Origin: Roseiarcus sp036488815
Lineage (GTDB): Bacteria > Pseudomonadota > Alphaproteobacteria > Rhizobiales > Beijerinckiaceae
Direction: 5' to 3'
Length of the DNA: 64,000 bases
Assembly (NCBI GenBank): GCA_036488815.1
Contig: DASXGX010000056.1
Location: 15,728 to 79,727 of the forward strand
Position numbers and translations under genes: made by a program. Positions 56,779 to 64,000 of this stretch are shown here, piece after piece. The notes beneath the pieces are model-generated. The model was not told where the DNA came from. It ran no database searches and was given only the letters and a program-made list of their open reading frames with translations. Positions within the stretch are counted from its first letter, which is position 1, and each line of letters opens with the position of its first letter.

Positions 56779-59553
56779 TCAGCCGCTGTTGCGCAAGCCG
56801 GCCGAAACGCCGTTGATCGTCAGCTGAATGCCGGTGAGCACCTTGTCGCTCGTCGCGCGGCTGCGATGGAGCTTCAGGAGTTCGACCTGGACGTGGTTCA
56901 GCGGGTCGAGATAAGGGAAGCGATTGCGGATCGAGCGGGCGAGCAGCGGATTGCTTTCGAGCAGGTCGCTTTGCTGCATGATGGTGTTGAGCGCTTCGAC
57001 CGATTGACGCCATTCGCTGGCGATGCGCGAAAAGATCGCCTCCCGCAAAGCGACGTCGCTGACTAGATGGGCGTAGCGCGACGCGATCGCGAGGCTCGAC
57101 TTGGCGAGCACCATGTCCATGTTGGAGAGCAGGGTGCGGAAGAACGGCCAGTTGCGGTACATCGCCCTGAGCCGATCGACGCCGTCCTTGGGATGGGTGG
57201 CGACGAATTCTTTCACCGCCGCGCCGAAACCGTACCAACCCGGCAGCATCAGTCGGCACTGCGCCCATGAGAACACCCACGGAATCGCGCGCAGATCCGC
57301 GATTGCGGTCGTCTTCTTGCGCGAGGCGGGGCGTGAGCCGATGTTGAGCGTCGCGATCTCGGTGATGACTGTCGAAGACCAGAAGTAGCGCTCGAAGCCC
57401 TCGGTCTCGTAGACGAGCCCGCGATAGGCTTTGTAGGCGCTGAGCGAGAGTTCCTCCATCGTGCTGAGATAGGCGGGATCGGGAGCGGCGACCTGTTCCT
57501 GTAGCAGCGTGGCCTCGAGCGTCGCGGAGGCGAGCGTCTCGAGATTGCGTCGCCCGACTTCCGCGTTGGAGTATTTGCTCGAAATGATTTCGCCCTGCTC
57601 GGTGATGCGGATCTGCCCCTGCACCGCCCCGCCGGGCTGGGCCAAAATCGCGTCGTAGCTCGGCCCCCCGCCGCGCCCGACCGACCCGCCGCGGCCGTGG
57701 AACAGGCGCACCCGCACGCCATGCCGCTTGAAGACTTCGACGAGGCCGATCTCGGCCTTGTAGAGCTCCCAGCCCGAGGTGACGAAGCCGCCATCCTTGT
57801 TGGAATCCGAATAGCCGAGCATCACCTCCTGCTCGCCGCCGAGGCTGTCGACGAGCCGGCGGTATTCGGGGATCGCGAACAGACTGTCCATCACCCCCAC
57901 GCAGGCGCGCAGATCGTCGATGGTCTCGAACAGCGGGACGATATTGATCTCGGCGCGCCCATCGGCGCTGACGAGGCCGACCTCCTTCAGCAGCAACGCC
58001 AATTCGAGCATGTCCGAAACGCCTTGCGCCTTCGAAATGATGCTGGTGCGGATCGCCTCGGGGCCGTACGTGCGGCGGATCGCCGCCGCGGTGCGGAACA
58101 CCGCGAGCTCGCCTGCCGTCTCGCCGCTATAGGCGAAGAAGGGCGAGACGAGCGGACGGGGCGAGCGCAATTCTCTCAGCAGCAGCGCGACGCGCGCCTC
58201 CTCGTCCAGCGCGAGGTAGTCGACCCCTGGCGTTGCGGCGGCCAGCAGCTCGGCGACAGTGCGCTCGTGCACGTCGGAGTTCTGGCGCAGGTCGAGCGGG
58301 GCAAGATGGAAGCCGAATACGCCGACCGCCCGCCGCAAGGCGCGCAGCCGGCCGCGCGCCAGAATGCCGGCGCCGTTCGCTTCGAGCGAAGCGGCGATGG
58401 TTTCGAGATCGGCGCTGAGCTCGGCCGCGTTGGCGTAAGGCTCGGCGTCGATCAGCGGCTGGCGGGGCGCGACGATGTGATCGAGATCGCGCGCCGTCTT
58501 CGCGACGCGCGAATAGATGCCCGCGATCGCACGGCGATAAGGCTCGTCGCGGCGCGTGGTCGCGGCGTCGCTGGAGCGCTCGGCGAGCGCGCCTAGAGCC
58601 TCGCTGACTTTGACGAGCGACGCGCTTAAGGACAGTTCGCCGCCCAGCTCATGCAACTCGCTGAGATAGTGGCGCAGCGCGCTCGCGCTCTGCAAACGCA
58701 TCGCTTCGCTCAGGACGTCGGCCGTGACGAACGGATTGCCGTCGCGGTCGCCGCCGATCCAGGAGCCGACGCGCAGGAACGAGCCGATCCGCTGGCCGGC
58801 GGACGCCGGATCCTGGCTCGCCAGTTCGTCCTCGATCGCGCCATAGAGGCGCGGCAGCTCGCGAAAGAAGGTGTAGTCGTAGTAGGTGAGCCCGTTGGTG
58901 ACCTCGTCGATCACCTTGAGGCGCGTCTGGCGCAGCATGTTGGTGCGCCAGAGGGTAAACACCACCCGGCGCAATTCCTCTTCGATGCGCGCCGTCTCGA
59001 CCTCGTTGCCGCTGAGGCGCTCCAATTCGTCCAGGAGATCCGCGACTTCGAGCTCACGAATCAGCGTGCTCTTGCGCCGCACCTCGGTCGGGTGGGCGGT
59101 CAGGACGGGGCTGACCAGCGCCGCATCGAAGAAGGCGCGCAGCGCCTTGGCGTCGATCCCGGCCTCCGCCGCCCGCCTGAAGGCGTAGGCCAGGGCGCCC
59201 GGGCGCGGCTCCGACTTCATGCGCACATGCGCCCGGTTGCGGCGGATGTGATGCTGGTCCTCGGCGATGTTGGCGAGATGCGAGAAGTAGCTGAAAGCCC
59301 GCACGATGCTCAGCGTCTCATCGTTGTCGAGGCTGTCGAGCGTCGCCTCCAGCTCCCGCCGCGCGGCGGTCTCGTTGTCCCTGTGGAAGCGGATCGAGGC
59401 CTGGCGGATGCGCTCGACCAGCTCGTAGACGTCGCCGCCCTCCTGCTCGCGCACGGTGTCGCCGAGCAGGCGTCCCAGCAGGCGGATGTCGGCGCGCAGC
59501 GGCGCGTCCTTCTCGGCTTCGGGGGATTCGCGTTCGCTCGTGACGACCGACAT
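56779..59553 (-). CDS. ppc: Phosphoenolpyruvate carboxylase
   Basis: Forms oxaloacetate from PEP and bicarbonate, refilling the TCA cycle. It has 924 residues, full length. Catalytic His154 is in LTAHPTEVRRKS; VMLGYSDSNKDGGFVTSGW, FHGRGGSVGRGGGPSYDAIL and IRITEQGEIISSKYSN are intact. The protein ends LRNSG where most family members end RNTG, a conservative change. ATG 59553 follows AGGAGG; the longer frame is not used. Transcription runs on towards the peptide gene at 56608 without a clear terminator. Confidence 0.97.
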   Translation of the reverse strand: MSVVTSERESPEAEKDAPLRADIRLLGRLLGDTVREQEGGDVYELVERIRQASIRFHRDNETAARRELEATLDSLDNDETLSIVRAFSYFSHLANIAEDQHHIRRNRAHVRMKSEPRPGALAYAFRRAAEAGIDAKALRAFFDAALVSPVLTAHPTEVRRKSTLIRELEVADLLDELERLSGNEVETARIEEELRRVVFTLWRTNMLRQTRLKVIDEVTNGLTYYDYTFFRELPRLYGAIEDELASQDPASAGQRIGSFLRVGSWIGGDRDGNPFVTADVLSEAMRLQSASALRHYLSELHELGGELSLSASLVKVSEALGALAERSSDAATTRRDEPYRRAIAGIYSRVAKTARDLDHIVAPRQPLIDAEPYANAAELSADLETIAASLEANGAGILARGRLRALRRAVGVFGFHLAPLDLRQNSDVHERTVAELLAAATPGVDYLALDEEARVALLLRELRSPRPLVSPFFAYSGETAGELAVFRTAAAIRRTYGPEAIRTSIISKAQGVSDMLELALLLKEVGLVSADGRAEINIVPLFETIDDLRACVGVMDSLFAIPEYRRLVDSLGGEQEVMLGYSDSNKDGGFVTSGWELYKAEIGLVEVFKRHGVRVRLFHGRGGSVGRGGGPSYDAILAQPGGAVQGQIRITEQGEIISSKYSNAEVGRRNLETLASATLEATLLQEQVAAPDPAYLSTMEELSLSAYKAYRGLVYETEGFERYFWSSTVITEIATLNIGSRPASRKKTTAIADLRAIPWVFSWAQCRLMLPGWYGFGAAVKEFVATHPKDGVDRLRAMYRNWPFFRTLLSNMDMVLAKSSLAIASRYAHLVSDVALREAIFSRIASEWRQSVEALNTIMQQSDLLESNPLLARSIRNRFPYLDPLNHVQVELLKLHRSRATSDKVLTGIQLTINGVSAGLRNSG

Positions 59554-59591
59554 GGGGCGGAACCTCCTGGCGCCGCAGGGAACGGCGCGTT

Positions 59592-59620
59592 GCAATAGGT
59601 TTTATGTTGCAGCGCATCAA
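59592..59620 (-). promoter_or_regulatory. Possible ppc promoter
   Basis: On the minus strand TTGATG (59615-59620), 17 bases, TATTGC (59592-59597), about 40 bases before the ppc start and just beyond the vsr stop. The -10 box is weak. Confidence 0.35.
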
Positions 59621-59645
59621 ACGCCTACGCAAGCCATTTGGCGCG

Positions 59646-60101
59646 CTAGTCGCTGGAAGCAAGTTCCGCGCCGAGGCGGGCTCGCAAGGACGGTAGGTCC
59701 TTGAGGGCGCATTCGTAGACGATCGCCGCGCGCCAGCCCATGGCCCTTAGCGCCTCGATCGCCGCCGCGTCGCGCGCGCGGTTGCGGGCGATCTTGGCCT
59801 GCCAATAGTCGGCGTTGGCTTTGGGCATGCGTGCGCCGCGCGGGCAATCGTGGCCATGCCAGAAGCAGCCGTGCACGAAGATCGCCAGCCGGCGGCGCCC
59901 GTAAACGATGTCCGGCTTCCCCGGCAGATCGGCGCGATGCAGGCGATAGCCGGGGGCGAACGCGCGCAGCAACTTTCGCACCGCGAGTTCCGGGCCGGTG
60001 TCGCGTGATTTGACCGCGCGCATCGTGGCCGAGCGCTCGGGGGAGGGCGGCCGGAGCGGCTTCATAAGCGCATAACGCAGGGGCGCTCGCATTTTGACCA
60101 T
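59646..60101 (-). CDS. vsr: Very short patch repair endonuclease
   Basis: Nicks T:G mismatches that arise when 5-methylcytosine deaminates, in the target site of the neighbouring methyltransferase. It has 151 residues. Seen: MRAVKSRDTGPELAVRKLL (N-terminal), GKPDIVYGRRRLAIFVHGCF with catalytic Asp64, and WHGHDCPRGARMPKANADYW, whose His and Cys residues are the structural zinc and active-site ligands. The gene follows the methyltransferase by 13 bases on the same strand. The alternative ATG three codons downstream is possible. Confidence 0.93.
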   Translation of the reverse strand: MVKMRAPLRYALMKPLRPPSPERSATMRAVKSRDTGPELAVRKLLRAFAPGYRLHRADLPGKPDIVYGRRRLAIFVHGCFWHGHDCPRGARMPKANADYWQAKIARNRARDAAAIEALRAMGWRAAIVYECALKDLPSLRARLGAELASSD

Positions 60102-60114
60102 CGACGAACGCAGC

Positions 60115-61356
60115 CTATTCCGCGGCGATCCGTTCGCTCAAACGCTCCGCCGTCAAGATCGGCTCCAGGATATTTGCGGCGATGTGGCGCACGACGGGAA
60201 CGCAAACGCCGTCGCCGCAAACATGGTAGGCGTCGTTGTAGCGGGGCGGAAGCCGATAGCTGTCGCTGAGACCCATGAGCCGCGCCGCCTCACGGGGCGA
60301 GAGGAGGCGGGAGCGGACGCTCTCGCCCTCGACGACGAGGATGATCTGCCGCGACGAGCCCCCCGCCGGAGTGCGCAAACAACCGGAGGCATCGTCGAAT
60401 CGGGCCTCCGCCCGCTGACGCTTGACGCCGCGCTCGTCGGCGCGCGTGCGCCGATAGACCGTGCCGACCACGCGGTGGCCGGCCTTCTTGGCGCGGGCGA
60501 CTTTTTCCCGGTTCACGGCCGTCATCAGCCCGAGAAGATGACGCGTCTCATCGGGACTATGCCAGCCGACGCCGGTCGGATGGTCCTCGATCAGTTCCGC
60601 GAGGCCCTTCGAGGGCGCTTCGGGAAGCGCAAGGTTCCACCACACCCAGTTGCGCTTGGCCTTTTCGTCGACGCCCTCAAAGGCTCGTTGGAGAGCGGCC
60701 GGGACCCAGGCGTCCGGCGGACTTTCGGCGATCAAGGCGCCCGGGATGATCTCACCGCTGCGAATGGCGACGAAAAAGACGCGCGGCCGCGATTGCGGAA
60801 CGAAATGCGCGGCATTGATGACGAGGGCGCCAAATCGATAGTCGGCTTGCGACAGAGCCGAAGCGAGCGCGGCGAAATCCCGACCGCCGTGCGACGTGAG
60901 ACACCCGTAGACGTTCTCCAGCACGATCGCTCGCGGTGCGCGGCCGTCGCGGGCGAGACTGCGCATCAGTTTCCAGAAAGGCCAGAACGTGCCGGAGCGG
61001 GTCACGGCGTCGTCGCTCTCGCGGCCGAGGCCGCGGTATTCGCCCGCGAGCGAGAGATCCTGGCAAGGAAACGAAGCCCACGCCAAGTCGATGGTTTCCT
61101 TCGGGAGGTCGTCCAGGCTGAGCGTTGCGACATCCGCTTGCCGGATGTCTTCGCGCCCCCAGTTCGCCGCATAGGCTGAAGCCTTCATCGGGTCGAAATC
61201 ATTGGCGAACAGGCAACGCCATCGTGTCCCGAGACCCGCGCGGGCCATGCCGCCGCCGGCGAAGAATTCGCAGAATGTGAATTCACGCGTGCTGGCGGCC
61301 ATGCGGCGTGCCCCCGACGTCGGGACGGCAAGCGCCGGTCCCCGAATCATGTTCAT
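60115..61356 (-). CDS. DNA (cytosine-5) methyltransferase
   Basis: C5-methyltransferase of 413 residues. Motif I EFFAGGGMARAGL (30-42), motif IV SFPCQDLSLAGEYRG with catalytic Cys98, motif VI VLENVYG (145-151), motif VIII INAAHFVPQSRPRVFFVAIR, and motifs IX-X ending NDAYHVCGDGVCVPVVRHIA are all present in order. The target recognition region (about 190-340) is rich in Arg and Lys. No restriction enzyme is seen beside it, only vsr, so it may be a solitary methyltransferase like Dcm. The ATG follows AAGGAACAG. The target sequence cannot be read from this. Confidence 0.93.
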   Translation of the reverse strand: MNMIRGPALAVPTSGARRMAASTREFTFCEFFAGGGMARAGLGTRWRCLFANDFDPMKASAYAANWGREDIRQADVATLSLDDLPKETIDLAWASFPCQDLSLAGEYRGLGRESDDAVTRSGTFWPFWKLMRSLARDGRAPRAIVLENVYGCLTSHGGRDFAALASALSQADYRFGALVINAAHFVPQSRPRVFFVAIRSGEIIPGALIAESPPDAWVPAALQRAFEGVDEKAKRNWVWWNLALPEAPSKGLAELIEDHPTGVGWHSPDETRHLLGLMTAVNREKVARAKKAGHRVVGTVYRRTRADERGVKRQRAEARFDDASGCLRTPAGGSSRQIILVVEGESVRSRLLSPREAARLMGLSDSYRLPPRYNDAYHVCGDGVCVPVVRHIAANILEPILTAERLSERIAAE

Positions 61357-61465
61357 TTTCTGTTCCTTGTAAAGCGTTGCCGAGCGGACACAAGGTCGCC
61401 TTGAGCCTGTGATCCACTTGTTCAGCCCGCTTGACCGCGCCTTCTCGAGCCCGCTTTATGCCGAC

Positions 61466-62470
61466 ATGAGCGAATTCGTCATTCCTTTCCCGGTTCTCGT
61501 CAGCGACGTCGGCGGCACCAATGTGCGGTTCGCGATTCAAACCGCGCCAGAGGCGCCGCTCGGGCCGGTGGTCCATCGCAAGACGGGGAATTTCCCCGGC
61601 TTTGTCGAGGCGGCCGAAGCTGCGCTTGCGGAACTCGGCGCGCGGCCGCGCTCGGTGATCGCCTGCGGCGCCGGGCCGGTCGACGGTCGCAAGCTCAAGC
61701 TCACCAACGCGCCCTGGGTGATCGACGGGCCGGACGTCGCGCGGCGGCTCGGCCTCGACCAGGGGCTGCTGTTCAACGATTTCGAGGCGCAGGCGCTCTC
61801 CCTGCCAGCCATCCCCAGGGAATGGGCGCGCGCCATCGGCCCGGCGCAGTTCGGTCCGGCTGGGCCGCAAGTCATTCTCGGGCCGGGAACGGGCCTTGGC
61901 GTCGGCGCGCTGGTCGAGGCCGCAGGTCGCCACACGCCGCTGGCGTCCGAAGCCTGCCACATCGATTTCGGACCGCTCGGCGACGAGGAGGCGGCGGTCT
62001 GGCCGCATCTCGAACGCGCGCATGGCCGCGTCACGACCGAGAGCGTCCTCTCAGGGGCAGGACTGGTGCGCGTCCACGCGGCGCGCATGATCGCGCTCGG
62101 CAAGTCGCAGCCCTCGCTCGACGCCCCGGCGCTCGTCGCCGCCGCGGATGCGGACCGCGCGGGCGAGGCGGCGGCGAGCGTCAGGCTGTTCTGGCGCATC
62201 ATGGCGCGTTTCGCTGGCGACATGGGCATCGCCTTCGTCGCGACAGGCGGCGTCACGCTCGCGGGCGGGGTTCTGCCGCATATCGTCGATTTTCTCGACG
62301 ACGCCGTGTTCCGCCAGGCCTTCGAGGCCAAGGCGCCGGTCGACGCGCTGGCGCGCCGCATACCGACGCGGCTCGTCATGCGCGCCGATTCCGTGCTGGT
62401 CGGCATGGCCGCGATCGCCGCGACGCCGCAGCGCTACGCGATCGATACGCGCACGCGCGGCTGGGCATAA
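61466..62470 (+). CDS. glk: Glucokinase (ROK/Glk type, bacterial hexokinase A-like)
   Basis: ATP-dependent glucose phosphorylation. It has 334 residues from MSEFVIPFPVLVSDVGGTNV. The ATP motif is LVSDVGGTNVRFAIQ (about 10-24), CGAGPVDGRKLKLTNAPWVI, the catalytic LLFNDFEAQALSL (Asp), LGPGTGLGVGALV, and SEACHIDFGPLGDEEAAVWP follow. The GTG at 61409 would add 19 residues without a ribosome binding site, so ATG 61466 is used. It stands alone, divergent from the methyltransferase. Confidence 0.93.
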   Translation: MSEFVIPFPVLVSDVGGTNVRFAIQTAPEAPLGPVVHRKTGNFPGFVEAAEAALAELGARPRSVIACGAGPVDGRKLKLTNAPWVIDGPDVARRLGLDQGLLFNDFEAQALSLPAIPREWARAIGPAQFGPAGPQVILGPGTGLGVGALVEAAGRHTPLASEACHIDFGPLGDEEAAVWPHLERAHGRVTTESVLSGAGLVRVHAARMIALGKSQPSLDAPALVAAADADRAGEAAASVRLFWRIMARFAGDMGIAFVATGGVTLAGGVLPHIVDFLDDAVFRQAFEAKAPVDALARRIPTRLVMRADSVLVGMAAIAATPQRYAIDTRTRGWA

Positions 62471-62580
62471 CTGGCGTCGCCACCGTCGCGTCGCCGCGTT
62501 TTCGCCGTTTTGGTGTGGAGTGTCGCGCCGACGCAAGGTGATGTAAGGATGCGAACCCTATTGAATCGGGATTTTCGACA

Positions 62581-63009
62581 ATGAGGCGTTCCACGACGAT
62601 GCTGTTTCTTGCGCTGTCGCTCGGCGGCGCGGGCTGGGCGGCCCCGTCCTACGCGCAAAGTTGCGCCGAGGATCTCCAGAAGCTTGCGCAGCGCCGCGAG
62701 TCGGAGCTGGCGATCATCAACGGCATGGTGAAGGCGGCGAAAGGCAAGCAGCTTGATCCGGCGGTCTTCTGCGCCAAATCGGCCGGGCTCAACTCGGCCG
62801 AAAACGCGATGATCGCCTATATGGAGAAGAACAAGGACTGGTGTCAGGTGCCCGACGAGGCGCTTGCGCAGCTCAAGGCGAACCACGCCAAGAGCGTCGC
62901 CTTCTCTACCAAGGCCTGCACCGTCGCCGCGCAGATCAAGAAAATGAAGGAGCAGCAGGCGCAAGGCGGCGGCCCGCAGGCCCAGCCCTTGCCGGCGGGG
63001 CCGCTTTGA
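62581..63009 (+). CDS. Small exported protein of unknown function with four cysteines
   Basis: Precursor of 142 residues with a signal peptide (about 1-25, ending PSYA). The mature part has Cys at QSCAED, VFCAKS, DWCQVP and KACTVA, spaced for two disulfides, on a mostly helical framework (LQKLAQRRESELAIINGMVK and ALAQLKANHAKSVAFS). The C terminus is Gly/Gln/Pro-rich. Its stop overlaps the TTG start of ubiA, so it is translationally coupled to quinone synthesis. No named family recognised. Confidence 0.75.
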   Translation: MRRSTTMLFLALSLGGAGWAAPSYAQSCAEDLQKLAQRRESELAIINGMVKAAKGKQLDPAVFCAKSAGLNSAENAMIAYMEKNKDWCQVPDEALAQLKANHAKSVAFSTKACTVAAQIKKMKEQQAQGGGPQAQPLPAGPL

Positions 63010-63953
63010 GCCTAGGCGCGCAGCGTTCCGCGACGCTGCCGGACGCGCGGCCCGCGAGCTTCGTTTTGCGGCTGACGCCGGATTTCGCGCTGCCCTTCGT
63101 GCAACTTGCCCGGCTCGACCGTCCGGCGGGCTGGCAGCTTCTGCTCGCGCCGTGCTGGCAGGCGACGGCGCTCGCGGGCGTTGCGGCGCATCGCGGGCCG
63201 AACCTGCTGCATCTCGCGCTGTTCCTCGTCGGCGCGATTGCGATGCGGGGCGCCGGCTGCACCTATAACGACATCCTCGACCGCAAGCTCGACGCCGGCG
63301 TCGAGCGGACGCGCGGGCGCCCGCTTCCCTCGGGCCGCGTCAGCGTGCGCGCCGCCGCCGTCTTCCTCGTCTTTGAGGCGCTGGTCGGCCTCGCGGTGCT
63401 GCTCTCCTTCAACGCGTTCTCGATCGCGCTCGGCGTCGCCTCGCTGGCGATCGTCGCGATCTATCCGCTCATGAAGCGGGTCACGTCCTGGCCACAGGCG
63501 GTGCTCGGCCTCGCCTTTTCCTGGGGCGCGCTGATCGGCTGGTCGGCGAGCTTCGGCGCGCTCGCCGCGCCCGCGTTGTTGCTCTACGCCTCGGCGTTTT
63601 GTTGGACGATCGGCTACGACACGATCTACGCGCTGCAGGATGCACGGGACGACGCGATCGTCGGCATCCGCTCGACGGCGCGGCTGTTCGGCGCTCATAC
63701 GCGGCTCGGCGTCGGCCTGTTCTACGCGCTGGCGGCGCTCTTCGCGCAAGCCGCGCTGTTGACCGCCGGCGGCGGCCTCGTCGCCGAAATCGGCTGGCTC
63801 GCCTTCGCTGCGCATCTGCTCTGGCAGCTCTCGCAAACCGAGGGCGCGACGCCTTCGACGGCGCTCAAGCTGTTCCGCTCCAACCGCGACGCGGGGTTGC
63901 TGCTGTTCGTGGGCTTCGCGCTGCAGGGGTGGATGGGCGGCGCGGGTTTTTAG
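63006..63953 (+). CDS. ubiA: 4-hydroxybenzoate polyprenyltransferase
   Basis: Attaches the polyprenyl tail to 4-hydroxybenzoate in ubiquinone synthesis, in the inner membrane. It has 315 residues with eight or nine hydrophobic segments. The two Asp-rich prenyl-diphosphate motifs are NDILDRKLDAGVERTRGRPL (88-107) and ALQDARDDAIVG (about 209-220). ARLDRPAGWQLLLAPCWQAT is the typical N-terminal segment. TTG 63006 overlaps the previous stop and gives the family length; the frame is open further upstream but only across the preceding gene. Confidence 0.92.
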   Translation: MSLGAQRSATLPDARPASFVLRLTPDFALPFVQLARLDRPAGWQLLLAPCWQATALAGVAAHRGPNLLHLALFLVGAIAMRGAGCTYNDILDRKLDAGVERTRGRPLPSGRVSVRAAAVFLVFEALVGLAVLLSFNAFSIALGVASLAIVAIYPLMKRVTSWPQAVLGLAFSWGALIGWSASFGALAAPALLLYASAFCWTIGYDTIYALQDARDDAIVGIRSTARLFGAHTRLGVGLFYALAALFAQAALLTAGGGLVAEIGWLAFAAHLLWQLSQTEGATPSTALKLFRSNRDAGLLLFVGFALQGWMGGAGF

Positions 63954-63977
63954 GCCCGCGGGGACGCCTCGCTCGTC

Positions 63978-64000
63978 GTGGCCGGGCTTGTCCCGGCCAT
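63978..64000. repeat. R2 palindrome, copy at the right edge
   Basis: GGCCGGG-CTTGT-CCCGGCC (63980-63998) is the exact reverse complement of the R2 palindrome at 45651-45669, here cut by the end of the window. It lies just after ubiA. Confidence 0.75.

Noticed and set aside
1..64000. Prophage, CRISPR array, integron, tRNA or rRNA genes
   Set aside because: No regularly spaced direct repeats, no integrase, capsid or cas-like proteins, and no cloverleaf sequence that I could recognise anywhere in the window.

Overview
The window is GC-rich, almost fully coding DNA with the gene content of an alphaproteobacterium of the order Hyphomicrobiales (Rhizobiales). The pointers are an ATP synthase Fo cluster with both b and b' subunits (atpI-B-E-b'-b), an MbfA iron exporter with an Irr-type box, an MntR regulator, an IalB-family protein, an hflK-hflC-DUF2065-degP block, and a near-perfect EcfG (general stress sigma factor) promoter. 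It reads as ordinary chromosome. I see no phage genes, transposase, tRNA, rRNA or CRISPR array. The genus cannot be fixed from the sequence alone.

Layout. 1-8.1 kb: 3' part of aroB, then a galactofuranose-type sugar ABC transporter (ytfQ-ytfR-ytfT-yjfF) with its own GntR regulator, then a CorC/HlyC protein. 8.2-12.1 kb: HflK/HflC, DUF2065 and DegP envelope quality control. 12.2-14.8 kb: a tightly overlapping three-gene unit made of a histidine-free solute-binding-like protein, DUF1007 and a NicO nickel/cobalt transporter. 14.9-21.9 kb: proA, lysC, ubiG, a RES/Xre toxin-antitoxin pair, DUF3830, an IalB protein and a GNAT acetyltransferase. 22.1-25.6 kb: sdhCDAB.

25.7-33.3 kb: a sugar-acid catabolic region. 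Leftward run an FAH-family dehydratase, 2,5-dioxovalerate dehydrogenase and a PfkB sugar kinase. Rightward run a GntR regulator, a UxaA/GarD dehydratase, a HAD phosphatase and a GguC/AraD1-type protein. 33.5-40.4 kb: an MHS-type MFS transporter, dnaB, vapBC, a nitronate monooxygenase, rlmJ, a secreted RNase T2 and a small secreted protein. 40.5-45.5 kb: the ATP synthase Fo operon, DUF1345 and hisS. 45.7-49.4 kb: a glycosyltransferase-like protein, mntR, mbfA and proB.

49.5-55.5 kb: a second sugar ABC transporter with two permeases and a divergent LacI regulator. Its promoter is textbook quality and overlaps a LacI operator. 55.6-64 kb: a stress-type membrane protein behind a 25-residue hydrophobic peptide, ppc, a Vsr/Dcm pair, glucokinase, a small cysteine-containing secreted protein and ubiA.

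How it fits together: two high-affinity sugar uptake systems, glucokinase, PfkB kinase and the sugar-acid pathway should feed 2-oxoglutarate into the TCA cycle, next to succinate dehydrogenase, PEP carboxylase and ATP synthase. Several families of short palindromic repeats sit in the gaps between genes, and one of them supplies the start codon of a gene.
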